Shown: one piece after another, positions 44,602 to 53,311 of the stretch
How positions within the stretch are numbered: the first letter of the stretch is position 1
Layout: the number at the start of each line of letters is the position of its first letter
Origin: Palsa-883 sp963847615
GTDB taxonomy: Bacteria; Pseudomonadota; Alphaproteobacteria; Acetobacterales; Acetobacteraceae
Length of the DNA stretch: 64,000 nucleotides
Reading direction: 5' to 3'
NCBI GenBank assembly: GCA_963847615.1
Contig: CAWKAN010000025.1
Coordinates: forward strand, 62,001-126,000
The notes under the pieces: model-generated
Databases searched by the model: none
Told to the model about the DNA's origin: nothing
The model's input: the letters and a program-made list of their open reading frames with translations, nothing else
Position numbers and translations under genes: made by a program

Positions 44602-45092
44602 GATCAGGAAAAGTCTGGAAGTTCGGCGACAACATCAACACCGACCTGATGCTGCCGGGACCCTATCTGTACCGCAGTGCCGAGGAGCAGGCGACCGCGG
44701 TGTTCCAGGCGAACCGGCCGGAATGGATCAGGCAGGTGCGGCAGGGCGATGCCATCGTCGGCGGGTTCAATTTCGGCATGGGATCGTCCCGCCCGGCGGC
44801 GCGCTCGCTGCGGATCTGCGGCGTCGGCTTCGTGCTGGCCGAAACGATCAACGGGTTGTTCTTCCGCAACGCGGTGAATTACGGGCTGCTGGCGTGCGAG
44901 TGTGCGGGCGTGTCGGCGGCGTTCGAGGAGGGCGATACGGCGGAGCTGTCGTTGGAAAGCTGGAGCGTGCGCAATCCGCGGACCGGGCAGACGCTATCGG
45001 TGCAGGAAGTGCCGGCGCGGTTGCTGGAGATGATGCTGCAGGGCGGGGTGTACCCACTGCTGGCGGCGCAGGGGTTGATCGCTTCGGCATAG
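44598..45092 (+). CDS. Aconitase-family dehydratase, small subunit (LeuD/HacB type)
   Basis: A 164-residue swivel domain partner: VWKFGDNINTDLMLPGPYLY at 6-25 with the NTD motif, IVGGFNFGMGSSRPAARSLR (GSSR substrate loop) at 54-73 and FRNAVNYGLLACE. It begins with ATGAGA, where the TGA is the stop of the large subunit, so the pair is coupled. The YLYRSAEEQATAVF loop between the N-terminal motif and the swivel core, which sets substrate choice, differs from the YLKR-type loops of homoaconitase, but the substrate cannot be fixed from this. Confidence 0.85.
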   Translation: MRSGKVWKFGDNINTDLMLPGPYLYRSAEEQATAVFQANRPEWIRQVRQGDAIVGGFNFGMGSSRPAARSLRICGVGFVLAETINGLFFRNAVNYGLLACECAGVSAAFEEGDTAELSLESWSVRNPRTGQTLSVQEVPARLLEMMLQGGVYPLLAAQGLIASA

Positions 45093-45441
45093 CAAGGTCG
45101 GGCGGGACGGCGCGGCGCGTTCCGCCAAGTGCAGGCCTGCTGAGGCGGGAGGCCGCTGATGGGGTGCAAGATGGCGGAAGGCGCTGCGCTTTTCCGCCCT
45201 ACATTCGCTGAGGCTGTGTCGGAGTCGTGGTCGGAACGCCCATCGACGGGGACCGAACGCTGCCGGCCTGCGCTGCGATGCCGGCCTTGCTGCTGGACCG
45301 GCCGGCAATGATATGGTCAGACGAACGATCCACCGTGAACTTTCAGAAGACGACGGACATGCGCGAGGCAACCATGCACAACGAGCCCCGGCACCACAGC
45401 GCTCGCTTCGAGCGGGATGGCTTGGCGGAAGGGCGGCGCCC
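45093..45441. other. Intergenic with one copy of the 30-base palindromic repeat
   Basis: About 350 bases. GGCGGAAGGCGCTGCGCTTT followed by TCCGCCCTAC at 45173-45202 is a copy of the repeat also present at 32149, 32242, 52161 and 52281. No gene is supported. Confidence 0.6.
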
Positions 45442-46091
45442 ATGTTGACGGGCGGTCATGCCTTGCCGCTCGGTCTGATTTTCGTACTCAGTTTGGTGGC
45501 TCTTATCGGTAGCGCCCTGATTGGCTGCTATATCGGCGACCGTGCCACGGAACGTGCCAGCGCCAGCATCAGTACATTGGATGGTGCCATCCTGGGACTG
45601 TTGGCCTTGATGATCGGCTTTACCTTCTCGATGTCGTTGATACGCTTTGACGCACGCCGTGACGCCGTGTTGCAGGAAGCCAATGCGATCGGGACCACGG
45701 CGCTGCGCGCCCGCCTGCTGCCGGCGCCGTACGCCACGGATGCGCTGAAACTGTTGCGGGATTACACGGAAATCCGGCTTGAGCTCGCGCGCCGCATTCC
45801 GTCACCAGAGGACCTCGCCGCCGCCGTGGCCCGCTCCAACGTAATCCAGGAGAAGCTCTGGCAGCAGGTGAAGGCCGTGGCGGCGACGAACAACGCGATG
45901 GTGCCGACGGGCCAGTACATCGCCACGCTGAATGAGATGATCGACGCGCAGGAGACGCGCCTGACCGCGTTGCACAATCGCGTGCCGGCGGTCGTCATCT
46001 GGAGCCTCTACGCTGTGGGGCTCATCGCCGTGGGGTTTTCCGGCTATACCGTGGGGCTGGAGAAGCGGCGCAGCCGGATACCGGTGTATAT

Positions 46092-47570
46092 CGAGCCGCT
46101 TGCAAAACCCGGCTGACGGCGTGAATTTCCGCGTCATTTCATAAGAATGGGCGACACGCCCGCATCCGCCTTGTGGTATCATGGAGTTGGAAACAACCAA
46201 ATACCAACAAAGCAACAAGGATGCCGACGATGTCGCTTAGGGAGACACTATCCACATACTGGCTGCGCATTCAAGAAGAACTTCTGCCCTGGCTCGACGA
46301 TACGATGGTCGGCCCGCTGAGCGGATACCATCGGCAACTGGTCAGCGTGCTGGGATTGGCACGGATCGAGGCGTTCCTGCCGGGCTGGCAAGGACTGCCA
46401 GGGCGCCCGCCATCTGAACGCGCGGCCCTGGCACGCGCCTTCGTCGCAAAAGCTGTGTTCAACATTCCGACCACCCGCCTGCTGATCGGCATGCTATCCG
46501 CCGACAAGACATTGCGCCGCTTATGCGGCTGGCAGCGCGCCGGCGAGGTCCCCAGCGAAGCAACGTTCTCGCGCGCCTTCGCGGCCTTCGCCGCGAGTGC
46601 CCTGCCATCCAGACTGCATGACGCGCTGATCAAGGAAACTCACGCGGATCGGTTGGTTGGGCACATCTCACGCGACAGTACAGCGATCGAGGCCCGCGAG
46701 AAACCAGCAAAACCAGACCAGCCGGTGCCAGCCGCGCAACCCAAATGCAAGCGTGGTCGTCCACCCAAGGGCGAGATCCGACCCACGCAGCCGCCACGCC
46801 GGATCGAGCGCCAACTGGGCATGACATTGGCTGCGATGCTGGCCGATCTTCCCCGGCACTGCGACGTGGGAGCCAAGCGCAATGCCAAGGGATACCAGGA
46901 ATCCTGGATCGGCTATAAGCTGCATATCGACAGCGCGGATGGCGAGATACCGATCAGTTGCGTGCTCACGTCAGCGTCCGTGCATGACAGCCAAGTGGCC
47001 ATTCCGCTCGCCACCATGACCGCCGCGCGAGTCACCAACCTGTATGACCTGATGGACAGCGCCTACGATGTTGCGGAGATCAAACAGCACAGTCGCGAGC
47101 TCAATCATGTTCCGATCATCGACATCAATCCGCGGGCGACCCCTGGGCTGAAGCAGGAACTGGCGCAGGAGGCGAGGCGGCAACGCTTGGTCGGGCATCG
47201 CATGGCGGAACAGGTTCGCTACGGTGAACGCAGCACGGCCGAGCGGGTCAACGGCGGGCTGAAAGACAACCATGGCGGTCGGACCGTACGGGTGCGCGGA
47301 CCGGTCAAGGTGATGTGCCACCTGATGTTTGGCGTGTTCAGTTTCACCGCGCTGCAACTGCTGCGTCTGGTTACGTAACGCCACTTCGTGGGTGGCATCA
47401 CCCCTTGCGTCAAAGCGCGAGGCGGCTACCAGCTTGCCCGAACGGGTGGAAAACCAGCCGCAAATTGCCGCCCGCCGCTTGAACCGGGCTATATGCCCCA
47501 AAATCTACTGCGGGTTGTATCGCCCGGAGGAAATTCTAGCGCCTAGCCGGCAGAGTTTTGCAAGTGGCTC
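46092..47570 (+). mobile_element. Insertion sequence of about 1.48 kb with DDE transposase
   Basis: The left end CGAGCCGCTTGCAAAACCCG and right end (read inward) GAGCCACTTGCAAAACTCTG form imperfect terminal inverted repeats. The element is flanked by a 3-base direct repeat TAT (46089-46091 and 47571-47573). Excising it restores the bestrophin-like frame exactly, so the insertion is recent. Confidence 0.92.
46230..47378 (+). CDS. DDE transposase (IS4/IS5 superfamily)
   Basis: A 382-residue transposase with an N-terminal helical domain (LARAFVAKAVFNIPTTRLLI, then LRRLCGWQRAGEVPSEATFS) and an RNase-H-like core: first Asp in HISRDSTAIEAREK, a linker KRGRPPKGEI, second Asp in YDLMDSAYDVAEIK and Glu in RYGERSTAERVNGGLKDNHG. 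The start at 46230 has AAGG 9 bases upstream. It appears intact, matching the clean ends of the element. The family within IS4/IS5 is not certain; a 3-base duplication favours an IS5 subgroup. Confidence 0.88.
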   Translation: MSLRETLSTYWLRIQEELLPWLDDTMVGPLSGYHRQLVSVLGLARIEAFLPGWQGLPGRPPSERAALARAFVAKAVFNIPTTRLLIGMLSADKTLRRLCGWQRAGEVPSEATFSRAFAAFAASALPSRLHDALIKETHADRLVGHISRDSTAIEAREKPAKPDQPVPAAQPKCKRGRPPKGEIRPTQPPRRIERQLGMTLAAMLADLPRHCDVGAKRNAKGYQESWIGYKLHIDSADGEIPISCVLTSASVHDSQVAIPLATMTAARVTNLYDLMDSAYDVAEIKQHSRELNHVPIIDINPRATPGLKQELAQEARRQRLVGHRMAEQVRYGERSTAERVNGGLKDNHGGRTVRVRGPVKVMCHLMFGVFSFTALQLLRLVT

Positions 47571-47779
47571 TATTGTCTGTGTGCTGATTGCCGGGGTCGT
47601 TCTGCTGATCCAGGACCTGGATCGACCGAACACGGGATTTATCCAGGTGGCCCAGCAGCCCCTGCTGGATACGGCGGCCAGTCTGGCGCGGTACGGCGAG
47701 TAGATCCTTCCCGCCCCCGCCGGCGCTCCGCGCCAGGGCGATTCGCACAGCCTACAAATGGTCGGGGGGAAGGCGCGGG

Positions 47780-49090
47780 CTACGCCTCGTCCGGCTCTTC
47801 CTCCGCCACCATCTCGGCGTCCAGCTCCAGCAGGCGTTCGGCGGCGATCGCGTCCACCGTTTCCACCCCGCGCAGCTTGCGCGCGACCGCGCGGGTGCGC
47901 CGGCGGGCGGTCTCGATCGTGTTGGTGAAGGTGCCGGCCTGCTTGGCCAGCCGGTCGAGCACGTCGTCCATCTTCAGCATCTCCTGCTTCGTCGCCCCCA
48001 GCAGTTGGCCGATCTGGTCGGCCTTCTGCTCCAGCGCCAGCGTGATGAAGCCGAGATGGATGGTGCGCAGCAGCGCCGGGAACAGGCTGGGCCCCATCAC
48101 CAGGACGCGGCACTCGCGGCCGAGGTCGTCGATCAGCCCGGGGATGCGCGCGACCTCGGCATAGAGCGAGTCGGTTGGCAGATACAGCACGGCGAATTCC
48201 ACCGTGATCGGCGGGTTGATGTATTTGGTGGCGATCTTCTTCGCCTCGTCGCGCATGCGCCGCTCCAGCATGCGCGTGGCGCTGCGTTCGGCGTCGATGT
48301 CGCCGGCCTCCGAGGCAGCGAGCAGGCGCTCGTAGTCCTCCACCGGGAACTTGGCGTCGATCGGCAGCAGCGGGCGGGTCTCGCCGCGCACCGGCATCTT
48401 CACCGCGAACTCGACGGTGTCGTTGCTGTCGGGGCGGACCTTGCAGTTCGTTTCGTATTCGCCGACCGGCAGGATGTCGTCGAGCATGGCGCGCACCTGG
48501 GTCTCGCCCCAGCCGCCGCGGGTCTTCACGTTGGAGAACAGCCGCTTGATGTCGCCGATCTGCGCGGTGACCGCCTGCACGTCGCCCATCGCCTTCTGCA
48601 CCGCGGCGAACTGGTCGATGACGCGGTTGAAGCTCTCGTTCATCTGCTTCTCGACCGCGGAATGCAGCTGCTCGTTCACCGATTTCTGGATCTCGGCGAG
48701 CTTCCCTTCGTTGCCCTCGCGCAGCTCCTTCAGCTTGGCCTCCAGCAGGGTGCGGGTGGCGTTGAACTGCTCGACGATCTGCTCGGCGGCCTTGCGCTGG
48801 GATTCCGCCAGCGCGACGCGCAGCTCGCCCTGCTCGCGGGTCAGCACGGTGCGCACCTGCTCCAGGCTGGTGTCGAGCGCGCCGCGCAGCGTGATGAGGC
48901 GTTCGACGCCCTCGGTCGATTGGGCGCGCAGATGGGCGCGCGTGGTCTCCGCCTCCGTGCGGGTGCCGTCGCGGGCCTGCTCGGACAGGATGCGCAGGTG
49001 CTGCAGGTCGTGCGCCTGGCGCAGCACGACCCACAGCGCCGCGAGCGCGGTGATGACGGCGAGGCAGATGCCGATAAGCTCGACGGACAT
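47780..49090 (-). CDS. rmuC: DNA recombination protein RmuC
   Basis: A 436-residue protein with an N-terminal membrane anchor (VELIGICLAVITALAALWVV), a long coiled coil (about 35-160, LREGNEGKLAEIQKSVNEQL) and a nuclease-like RmuC core: GGWGETQVRAMLDDILPVGE, PIDAKFPVEDYERLL and PTDSLYAEVARIPGLIDDLG. RmuC limits DNA rearrangement at repeats. The start at 49090 is chosen because the anchor begins there. An acidic tail (EMVAEEEPDEA) ends it. It is divergent from the MaoC-like gene. Confidence 0.92.
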   Translation of the reverse strand: MSVELIGICLAVITALAALWVVLRQAHDLQHLRILSEQARDGTRTEAETTRAHLRAQSTEGVERLITLRGALDTSLEQVRTVLTREQGELRVALAESQRKAAEQIVEQFNATRTLLEAKLKELREGNEGKLAEIQKSVNEQLHSAVEKQMNESFNRVIDQFAAVQKAMGDVQAVTAQIGDIKRLFSNVKTRGGWGETQVRAMLDDILPVGEYETNCKVRPDSNDTVEFAVKMPVRGETRPLLPIDAKFPVEDYERLLAASEAGDIDAERSATRMLERRMRDEAKKIATKYINPPITVEFAVLYLPTDSLYAEVARIPGLIDDLGRECRVLVMGPSLFPALLRTIHLGFITLALEQKADQIGQLLGATKQEMLKMDDVLDRLAKQAGTFTNTIETARRRTRAVARKLRGVETVDAIAAERLLELDAEMVAEEEPDEA

Positions 49091-49184
49091 GCGGGGCACC
49101 CTATGCCGCCCCCTGGGGGCGATTCGCGCGGCAGTATCGGCTAGAACGGCCCGGCATGACACCGCAACCGAGCGAGGGGACACC

Positions 49185-49637
49185 GTGAGCCGACGCCAAT
49201 TTGTGTATTTCGAGGACATGGTGGCGGGGCGCGTGCTGCGCTCGGCCAGCCTGGCGCCGCTGACGCGGGAGGCGATCATCGGCTTCGCGCGCGACTACGA
49301 CCCGCAGCCGCAGCACCTGGGCGAGGCGAGCGCGGCGGAGAGCAACCTGGGCGTGTTCTGCGCCAGCGGCTGGCACACCGGCAGCCTGACGATGCGGCTG
49401 CTGGTGGACACGGTGCCGATCAAGGGCGGCGGCATGGGGGCCGGGGTCGAGCTGAAATGGCCGCGGCCGGTGGTGGTGGGCGACGCGCTGCGGGTGGAGA
49501 TCGAGGTGCTGGAGGCGCGGCCGTCGAAAACGCGGCCGGACAAGGGCGTGGTGACGTTCCGCACGACGACGTTCAACCAGCGGGATGAGGCGGTGCAGTA
49601 CTGCACGCACACGGCGCTGTTTCCGCGGCGGGAGTAG
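49185..49637 (+). CDS. MaoC-like dehydratase
   Basis: A 150-residue single hot-dog protein. The GTG at 49185 follows GAGGGGA. Conserved: FEDMVAGRVLRSASLAPLTR, EAIIGFARDYDPQPQHLGEA (hydratase-2 Asp-His region), ASGWHTGSLTMRLLVD and VVGDALRVEIEVLEARPSKT. MaoC proteins hydrate enoyl-CoA or modify CoA intermediates. No operon partner is obvious; hisI is convergent. Confidence 0.85.
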   Translation: MSRRQFVYFEDMVAGRVLRSASLAPLTREAIIGFARDYDPQPQHLGEASAAESNLGVFCASGWHTGSLTMRLLVDTVPIKGGGMGAGVELKWPRPVVVGDALRVEIEVLEARPSKTRPDKGVVTFRTTTFNQRDEAVQYCTHTALFPRRE

Positions 49638-49725
49638 GGGGGCGGGGATAGCGCTGGCAGGGCAGACCGCAGCGATGGCGGCGATCCGTGCCGCCCCCCC
49701 CGTCGCCGGGCGCTGCCTGAGCGGC

Positions 49726-50148
49726 TCAGCCGCTGTCCGGCGTGCCGTACAACGTCTCCGGCGAGACCAGCGGGGCGGCGATCTCCACCAGCGATCCGTC
49801 GCGCAGCGCGCGGTAGAAGCAGGTGCGCCGCCCGGTGTGGCAGGCCACGCCGTCCTGGCGAACCAGCAGCAGCAGCGTGTCGCCGTCGCAGTCGAGCCGC
49901 AGCTCGGTCAGGTGCTGCGCCTGGCCCGAGGTCTCGCCTTTGCGCCACAGCGCCTGGCGGCTGCGGCTGAAGTAGCAGACGCGCCCGGTGGCCAGGGTCT
50001 CGGCCAGCGACTCGCGGTTCATCCAGGCCAGCATCAGCACCTCGCCGGTATCGTGCTGCTGGGCGATCGCCGGGACCAGGCCGTTGGCGTCGAAACGGAT
50101 CTGGTCGAGCAGGGGCTGCGGTGCCGTCGCACTGTCATGTCGGGTCAT
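49726..50148 (-). CDS. hisI: Phosphoribosyl-AMP cyclohydrolase
   Basis: Third step of histidine synthesis, 140 residues, monofunctional. Motifs: LVPAIAQQHDTGEVLMLAWM, GRVCYFSRSRQALWRKGETS, LDCDGDTLLLLV (metal-binding Asp set) and GVACHTGRRTCFYR (zinc Cys). Start at ATG 50148. It stands alone, away from other his genes except hisN at 25688. Confidence 0.95.
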   Translation of the reverse strand: MTRHDSATAPQPLLDQIRFDANGLVPAIAQQHDTGEVLMLAWMNRESLAETLATGRVCYFSRSRQALWRKGETSGQAQHLTELRLDCDGDTLLLLVRQDGVACHTGRRTCFYRALRDGSLVEIAAPLVSPETLYGTPDSG

Positions 50149-50190
50149 GGGTGCTATCTTGCCGCCCGGCGGGTGCCAGGCAAAGGGCTT

Positions 50191-50775
50191 ATGACGATCG
50201 GGACTCCGGATGCAAAAGCGTCGGACACCGCGGCGCGAGGCGGGGCGGCGCGAGGCGGGGCGGCGCGGGACGTAACCACGCGGGGCGGCGCGGCGGGCGG
50301 GTTCACGGCGCGCACCGCGGCGTTGCTCGACCGTGCCGGGGCGATCTGCCAGGCGCGCGAGGCGCGGCTGACCGATCTGCGCCGCCAGGTGCTCGGGCTG
50401 ATCCTGGATGCCGCGGCGCCGATCGGGGCGTATGAGCTGCTGGACCGGCTGCGCGCCACCCGCCATGGCGCGGCGCCGCCCACGGTCTACCGCGCGCTGG
50501 ATTTCCTGCTGGAGCACCGGCTGATCCACCGCGTGGAGCGGCTGTCGGCGTTCGTCGGCTGCGTGGCGCACGCGCCGGGGGAGGACGCGGGGCACGCCGC
50601 GCAGTTCCTGATCTGCCGCGCCTGCGGGCGGGTGACCGAGCTGGAGGACCACGAGCTGGCGCACGCCCTGGCCGACGCGGCGGGGCGGTTTGGTTTCACC
50701 GTCAACACGGCTACCATCGAGGCCGAGGGCATGTGCGCCGCCTGCGCCGCCCGTTCGCCGGAGAGCATCGCATGA
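50191..50775 (+). CDS. zur: Fur-family regulator, probable Zur
   Basis: A 194-residue metal-dependent repressor. An N-terminal extension of about 40 residues is built from a 15-base tandem repeat (RGGAARGGAA). The winged helix follows (REARLTDLRRQVLGLILDAA; PTVYRALDFLLEHRLIHRVE), then the dimer domain with FLICRACGRVTEL and CAACAARS (two CxxC structural zinc sites) and ELEDHELAHALADAAG. The CxxC pattern and short length fit Zur. It probably recognises the GTTATATTATAAC box before znuA. The cupin gene overlaps its stop. Confidence 0.78.
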   Translation: MTIGTPDAKASDTAARGGAARGGAARDVTTRGGAAGGFTARTAALLDRAGAICQAREARLTDLRRQVLGLILDAAAPIGAYELLDRLRATRHGAAPPTVYRALDFLLEHRLIHRVERLSAFVGCVAHAPGEDAGHAAQFLICRACGRVTELEDHELAHALADAAGRFGFTVNTATIEAEGMCAACAARSPESIA

Positions 50776-51545
50776 GGCTGACCGCCGCTCCCGAGACCGT
50801 GCTGGCCGGCCGCCGCCGCGGTCATTCCGCCGGCAACGACTTCTGGATCACCGCCTACATGGGGAGCAATCGTTACGATCCGGACGCCGCGCCGCCGCCG
50901 CGCGAGGACGCGCTGTACCCGATGGCGTTCCTGGTCGAGCAGGACCCCGGCTGCGTCGCGCCGGCGCATTTCCACCAGGCCGACCAGTTCCAGGTGGTGG
51001 TGGCGGGCGAGGGGCGGCTGGGCACGCACGACGTGGCGCCGGTGACGGTGCATTTCACCGGCGCCTGGTCGCCCTATGGCCCGCTGGTCGCCGGCGCGGC
51101 CGGGCTGCACTACTTCACCTTGCGCAACGGCTGGGACCCGGGGGCGCGCTACATGGCCGAGGAGCGCGCGCTGCTGCGCCGCGTTCCCGGCCGGCGGCAC
51201 CGCGAGGCGGTGGCCGCGCCGCGCCCGCTGTCCGCCGGGTTGATCGATGCGGTGCCGTCCTGCGAGACCTGCCTGGCGGACAGCGACGACGGGCTGGCGG
51301 CGTGGCGCTACGTGCTGCCGGCCGGGGGGCGCGCGGTCGGACCGGACCCGGCGTCGGGCAATGCGCAGTACTGGGTGGTGATCGCCGGTAGTTTGTTGCA
51401 CGAAGGCACCGAGTTGGCGCCGCGCGGCTGCCTGTTTCTCTCGCCCGACGAACCGGCCTTCACCGCCGCCGCCGGGCCGCGCGGGCTGGAGGTGCTGGCG
51501 TTGCAGTTCCCGCGCCGCGGGGCGCCCGCCACGATGGCGGCCTGA
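50772..51545 (+). CDS. Two-part cupin-like protein
   Basis: A 257-residue protein with two beta-rich halves. The first has APAHFHQADQFQVVVAGEGR (cupin His-x-His-like pattern) and HFTGAWSPYG; the second has QYWVVIAGSLLHEGTELAPR and GCLFLSPDEPAFTAAAGPRG. Its start overlaps the zur stop as ATGA, so it may be zinc-controlled or simply coupled. I do not recognise a named family. Metal binding is plausible because the His pattern is present in the first half. Confidence 0.6.
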   Translation: MRLTAAPETVLAGRRRGHSAGNDFWITAYMGSNRYDPDAAPPPREDALYPMAFLVEQDPGCVAPAHFHQADQFQVVVAGEGRLGTHDVAPVTVHFTGAWSPYGPLVAGAAGLHYFTLRNGWDPGARYMAEERALLRRVPGRRHREAVAAPRPLSAGLIDAVPSCETCLADSDDGLAAWRYVLPAGGRAVGPDPASGNAQYWVVIAGSLLHEGTELAPRGCLFLSPDEPAFTAAAGPRGLEVLALQFPRRGAPATMAA

Positions 51546-51547
51546 GC

Positions 51548-51925
51548 ATGGTCGACGATCCCAAGGCGCTCGACTGCCTGGCGTGCCCGGCACTGTGCTG
51601 CCGCCAGGCCGGCTATGTCGAGGTGACCGAAACGGATATCCGCCGGCTGGCAAAGTTCCTCGGTCTGACGGTGCGCGCGTTCGAGGCGAAGCACATCGTC
51701 GAGAAGACGCGGCGCGGCTCGAAGCGGATCAAGGCGGGGTATGAGACCTGCCAGTTCCTGGACAATCACCGGCGCTGCTCGGTCTACGAGGCCCGGCCAA
51801 AGGACTGCCGCGGCTATGTGTGCTGGAACCAGCCGGACACGACGCTGTTCGAGTTCGCCAAGTTCCTGCAGAAGCCGGTGGACAAGCTGCGCGAGCAGGA
51901 ACGGCGGGAGGCACAGAAGAAATAG
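51548..51925 (+). CDS. YkgJ family cysteine-cluster protein
   Basis: A 125-residue protein with the CxxCxxxCC-type start (DCLACPALCCRQAGYVEV), TCQFLDNHRRCSVYEARPKD, then CRGYVCWNQPDTT. The six to eight Cys are the YkgJ/UPF0153 signature, thought to bind zinc or an iron-sulfur cluster. It begins 2 bases after the cupin gene and is followed closely by chaB, so all three probably form one unit behind zur. Confidence 0.82.
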   Translation: MVDDPKALDCLACPALCCRQAGYVEVTETDIRRLAKFLGLTVRAFEAKHIVEKTRRGSKRIKAGYETCQFLDNHRRCSVYEARPKDCRGYVCWNQPDTTLFEFAKFLQKPVDKLREQERREAQKK

Positions 51926-51938
51926 CAAGGCGCGACCC

Positions 51939-52142
51939 ATGCCTTATTTCAGCAACGACGACCTGCCGCCTTCGGTGCGCGACCATCTGCCGCCGCACGC
52001 GCAGGACATATTCCGCGAGGCGTTCAATCACGCCTGGGACAGCTATGGCGGCGACGAGGCGACGTGCTTCCGCGTCGCCTGGGCGGCGGTGAAGCGCGGC
52101 TACCGGAAGTGGGGCGACGTTTGGGTGCCGCGCGACGCATGA
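51939..52142 (+). CDS. chaB: ChaB family protein
   Basis: A 67-residue protein matching ChaB: LPPSVRDHLPPHAQDIFREA, FNHAWDSYGGDEATCFRVAW and AAVKRGYRKWGDVWVPRD. ChaB was named as a regulator of cation transport in E. coli, but its function is poorly known. It follows the YkgJ gene by 13 bases. Its stop is followed at once by an inverted pair of the 30-base palindromic repeat. Confidence 0.85.
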   Translation: MPYFSNDDLPPSVRDHLPPHAQDIFREAFNHAWDSYGGDEATCFRVAWAAVKRGYRKWGDVWVPRDA

Positions 52143-52160
52143 CGCATGACCGCGCGACGT

Positions 52161-52310
52161 GTAGGGCGGACCAGCGCAGCGCATTCCGCCACCCCGCACG
52201 GACCTCGCCACACTGGTCGCGGCCCGCAAGATTGCCGCCACCGCGTTCGAGCGAAACCGGATCCATGACGCTGCGCCAGAGGCGGAATGCGCTACGCTGT
52301 TCCGCCCTAC
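52161..52310. repeat. Inverted pair of the 30-base palindromic repeat
   Basis: GTAGGGCGGACCAGCGCAGC (continuing to TTCCGCC, 52161-52190) and, in opposite orientation, 52281-52310 enclose 90 bases, making a hairpin-forming element between the convergent chaB and NHL genes. Probably acts as a terminator. Confidence 0.75.
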
Positions 52311-52327
52311 ACGTAATCGTTGCGCCG

Positions 52328-53284
52328 CTAACTGACCTTGCGGAACTTGTGCAGCGATCGCAGGTTGTCCGGCCGCGGCTGGTCCTTGAAGGTCTGCGGC
52401 CAGTTGGTCCACGACACCTCGCCGACATACAGGTCGCCGCGCGAGTCCACCGTCAGGCCGTGCGGCGCCATGAACTCGGTCGGCCCCAGCCCCGGACCCA
52501 TGCCGCCCAGCCGGGCGATGCGCTTGCCGGTGTTGTCGACGATCGTCACCCGCGGCCCAAGATTGGGCACGTTGCGGTTGACCGGCTGCACCGGACCCAA
52601 CTCGCCGATGTAGCAGATCGGGCACTTGCCAGGCGGCATGAACAGGCCGCAGGGACGATGCAGGTTGTTCCACTGCGTTTCGTACTTGCCGTTGCCGTCG
52701 AACACCTGCACGCGGTGGTTCTCGCGGTCGGCCACATAGACGAAGCCGTCGCCGTCGCAGGTGATGTTGTGCACGATGTTGAATTCGCCGGGATCGGTGC
52801 CCGGCCCGCCCCAGGACATCAGCAGCTTGCCGTCGGGCGAGTACTTGTGCACCCGCGCATTGCCGTAGCCGTCGGAGACATAGATCTCGCCGTTCGGTGA
52901 CAATGCGGTATGGGTGCAGCGGTGGAATGGTTCGCCGCTCATGTAGGGCGCCGGCTTGCCGGGCATGCCGAGCGTCATCAGCACCTTGCCCTCCAGCGTG
53001 CACTGGCGGACGGTGTGGTCGCCGTCATCGGTCAGCCAGATCGTGTCGTCCGGCGCCACGTGCACGCCGTGCGCGCGGGGAAACAGCCCCTCGCCCCATG
53101 ACCGCAGGAAGTTGCCGTCGCGGTCGAACACGATCATCGGGTGCTCGCCACGGTTGAAGACGTAGACATTGTCGTTCTTGTCAACGCCGACCGAGCCGAT
53201 TTCCTTGAACGACCAGCCGGGCGGCAGCTTCGCCCAGTTCTCCACCGGCTCGTAGAGGTAAACGCCGCTTCCAACCGTTGGCAT
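52328..53284 (-). CDS. NHL-repeat protein (peptidyl-hydroxyglycine lyase-like)
   Basis: A 318-residue beta-propeller with at least five NHL blades: SVGVDKNDNVYVFNRGEHPM, FPRAHGVHVAPDDTIWLTDD, THTALSPNGEIYVSDGYGNA, HNITCDGDGFVYVADRENHR and APHGLTVDSRGDLYVGEVSW. Sequence style matches proteins annotated as peptidyl-alpha-hydroxyglycine alpha-amidating lyase-like, common in catabolic islands but untested. There is no signal peptide. It follows the isocitrate-lyase-like gene on the same strand with a gap of 28 bases. Confidence 0.8.
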   Translation of the reverse strand: MPTVGSGVYLYEPVENWAKLPPGWSFKEIGSVGVDKNDNVYVFNRGEHPMIVFDRDGNFLRSWGEGLFPRAHGVHVAPDDTIWLTDDGDHTVRQCTLEGKVLMTLGMPGKPAPYMSGEPFHRCTHTALSPNGEIYVSDGYGNARVHKYSPDGKLLMSWGGPGTDPGEFNIVHNITCDGDGFVYVADRENHRVQVFDGNGKYETQWNNLHRPCGLFMPPGKCPICYIGELGPVQPVNRNVPNLGPRVTIVDNTGKRIARLGGMGPGLGPTEFMAPHGLTVDSRGDLYVGEVSWTNWPQTFKDQPRPDNLRSLHKFRKVS

Positions 53285-53311
53285 GGTCCGAATCCCTCCT
53301 GGTTTGCGTGG

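Larger units (their letters stand above)
45442..47703 (+). pseudogene. Bestrophin-like membrane protein gene interrupted by an insertion sequence
   Basis: The 5' part (45442-46091) encodes two N-terminal hydrophobic segments (LGLIFVLSLVALIGSALIGC; ILGLLALMIGFTFSMSLIRF), the RRDAVLQEANAIGTTALRAR region and a third segment ending GLEKRRSRIPVYI. The 3' part (47574-47703) resumes as VCVLIAGVVLLIQDLDRPNT then GFIQVAQQPLLDTAASL. Removing the IS and one TAT copy joins GTG-TAT-ATT-GTC in frame as VYIVCV, giving about 260 residues, normal for the DUF4239/bestrophin-like family. Start at ATG 45442. The gene is inactivated unless the element excises. Confidence 0.9.

Noticed and set aside
43296..45092. 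598-codon frame spanning the aconitase-type pair
   Set aside because: Only its last 164 codons are a real gene (small subunit); the rest is a shadow of the large subunit.
45173..52310. 30-base palindromic repeats considered as integron attC sites
   Set aside because: No GTTRRRY core, no integrase, no cassette-like promoterless genes between copies.
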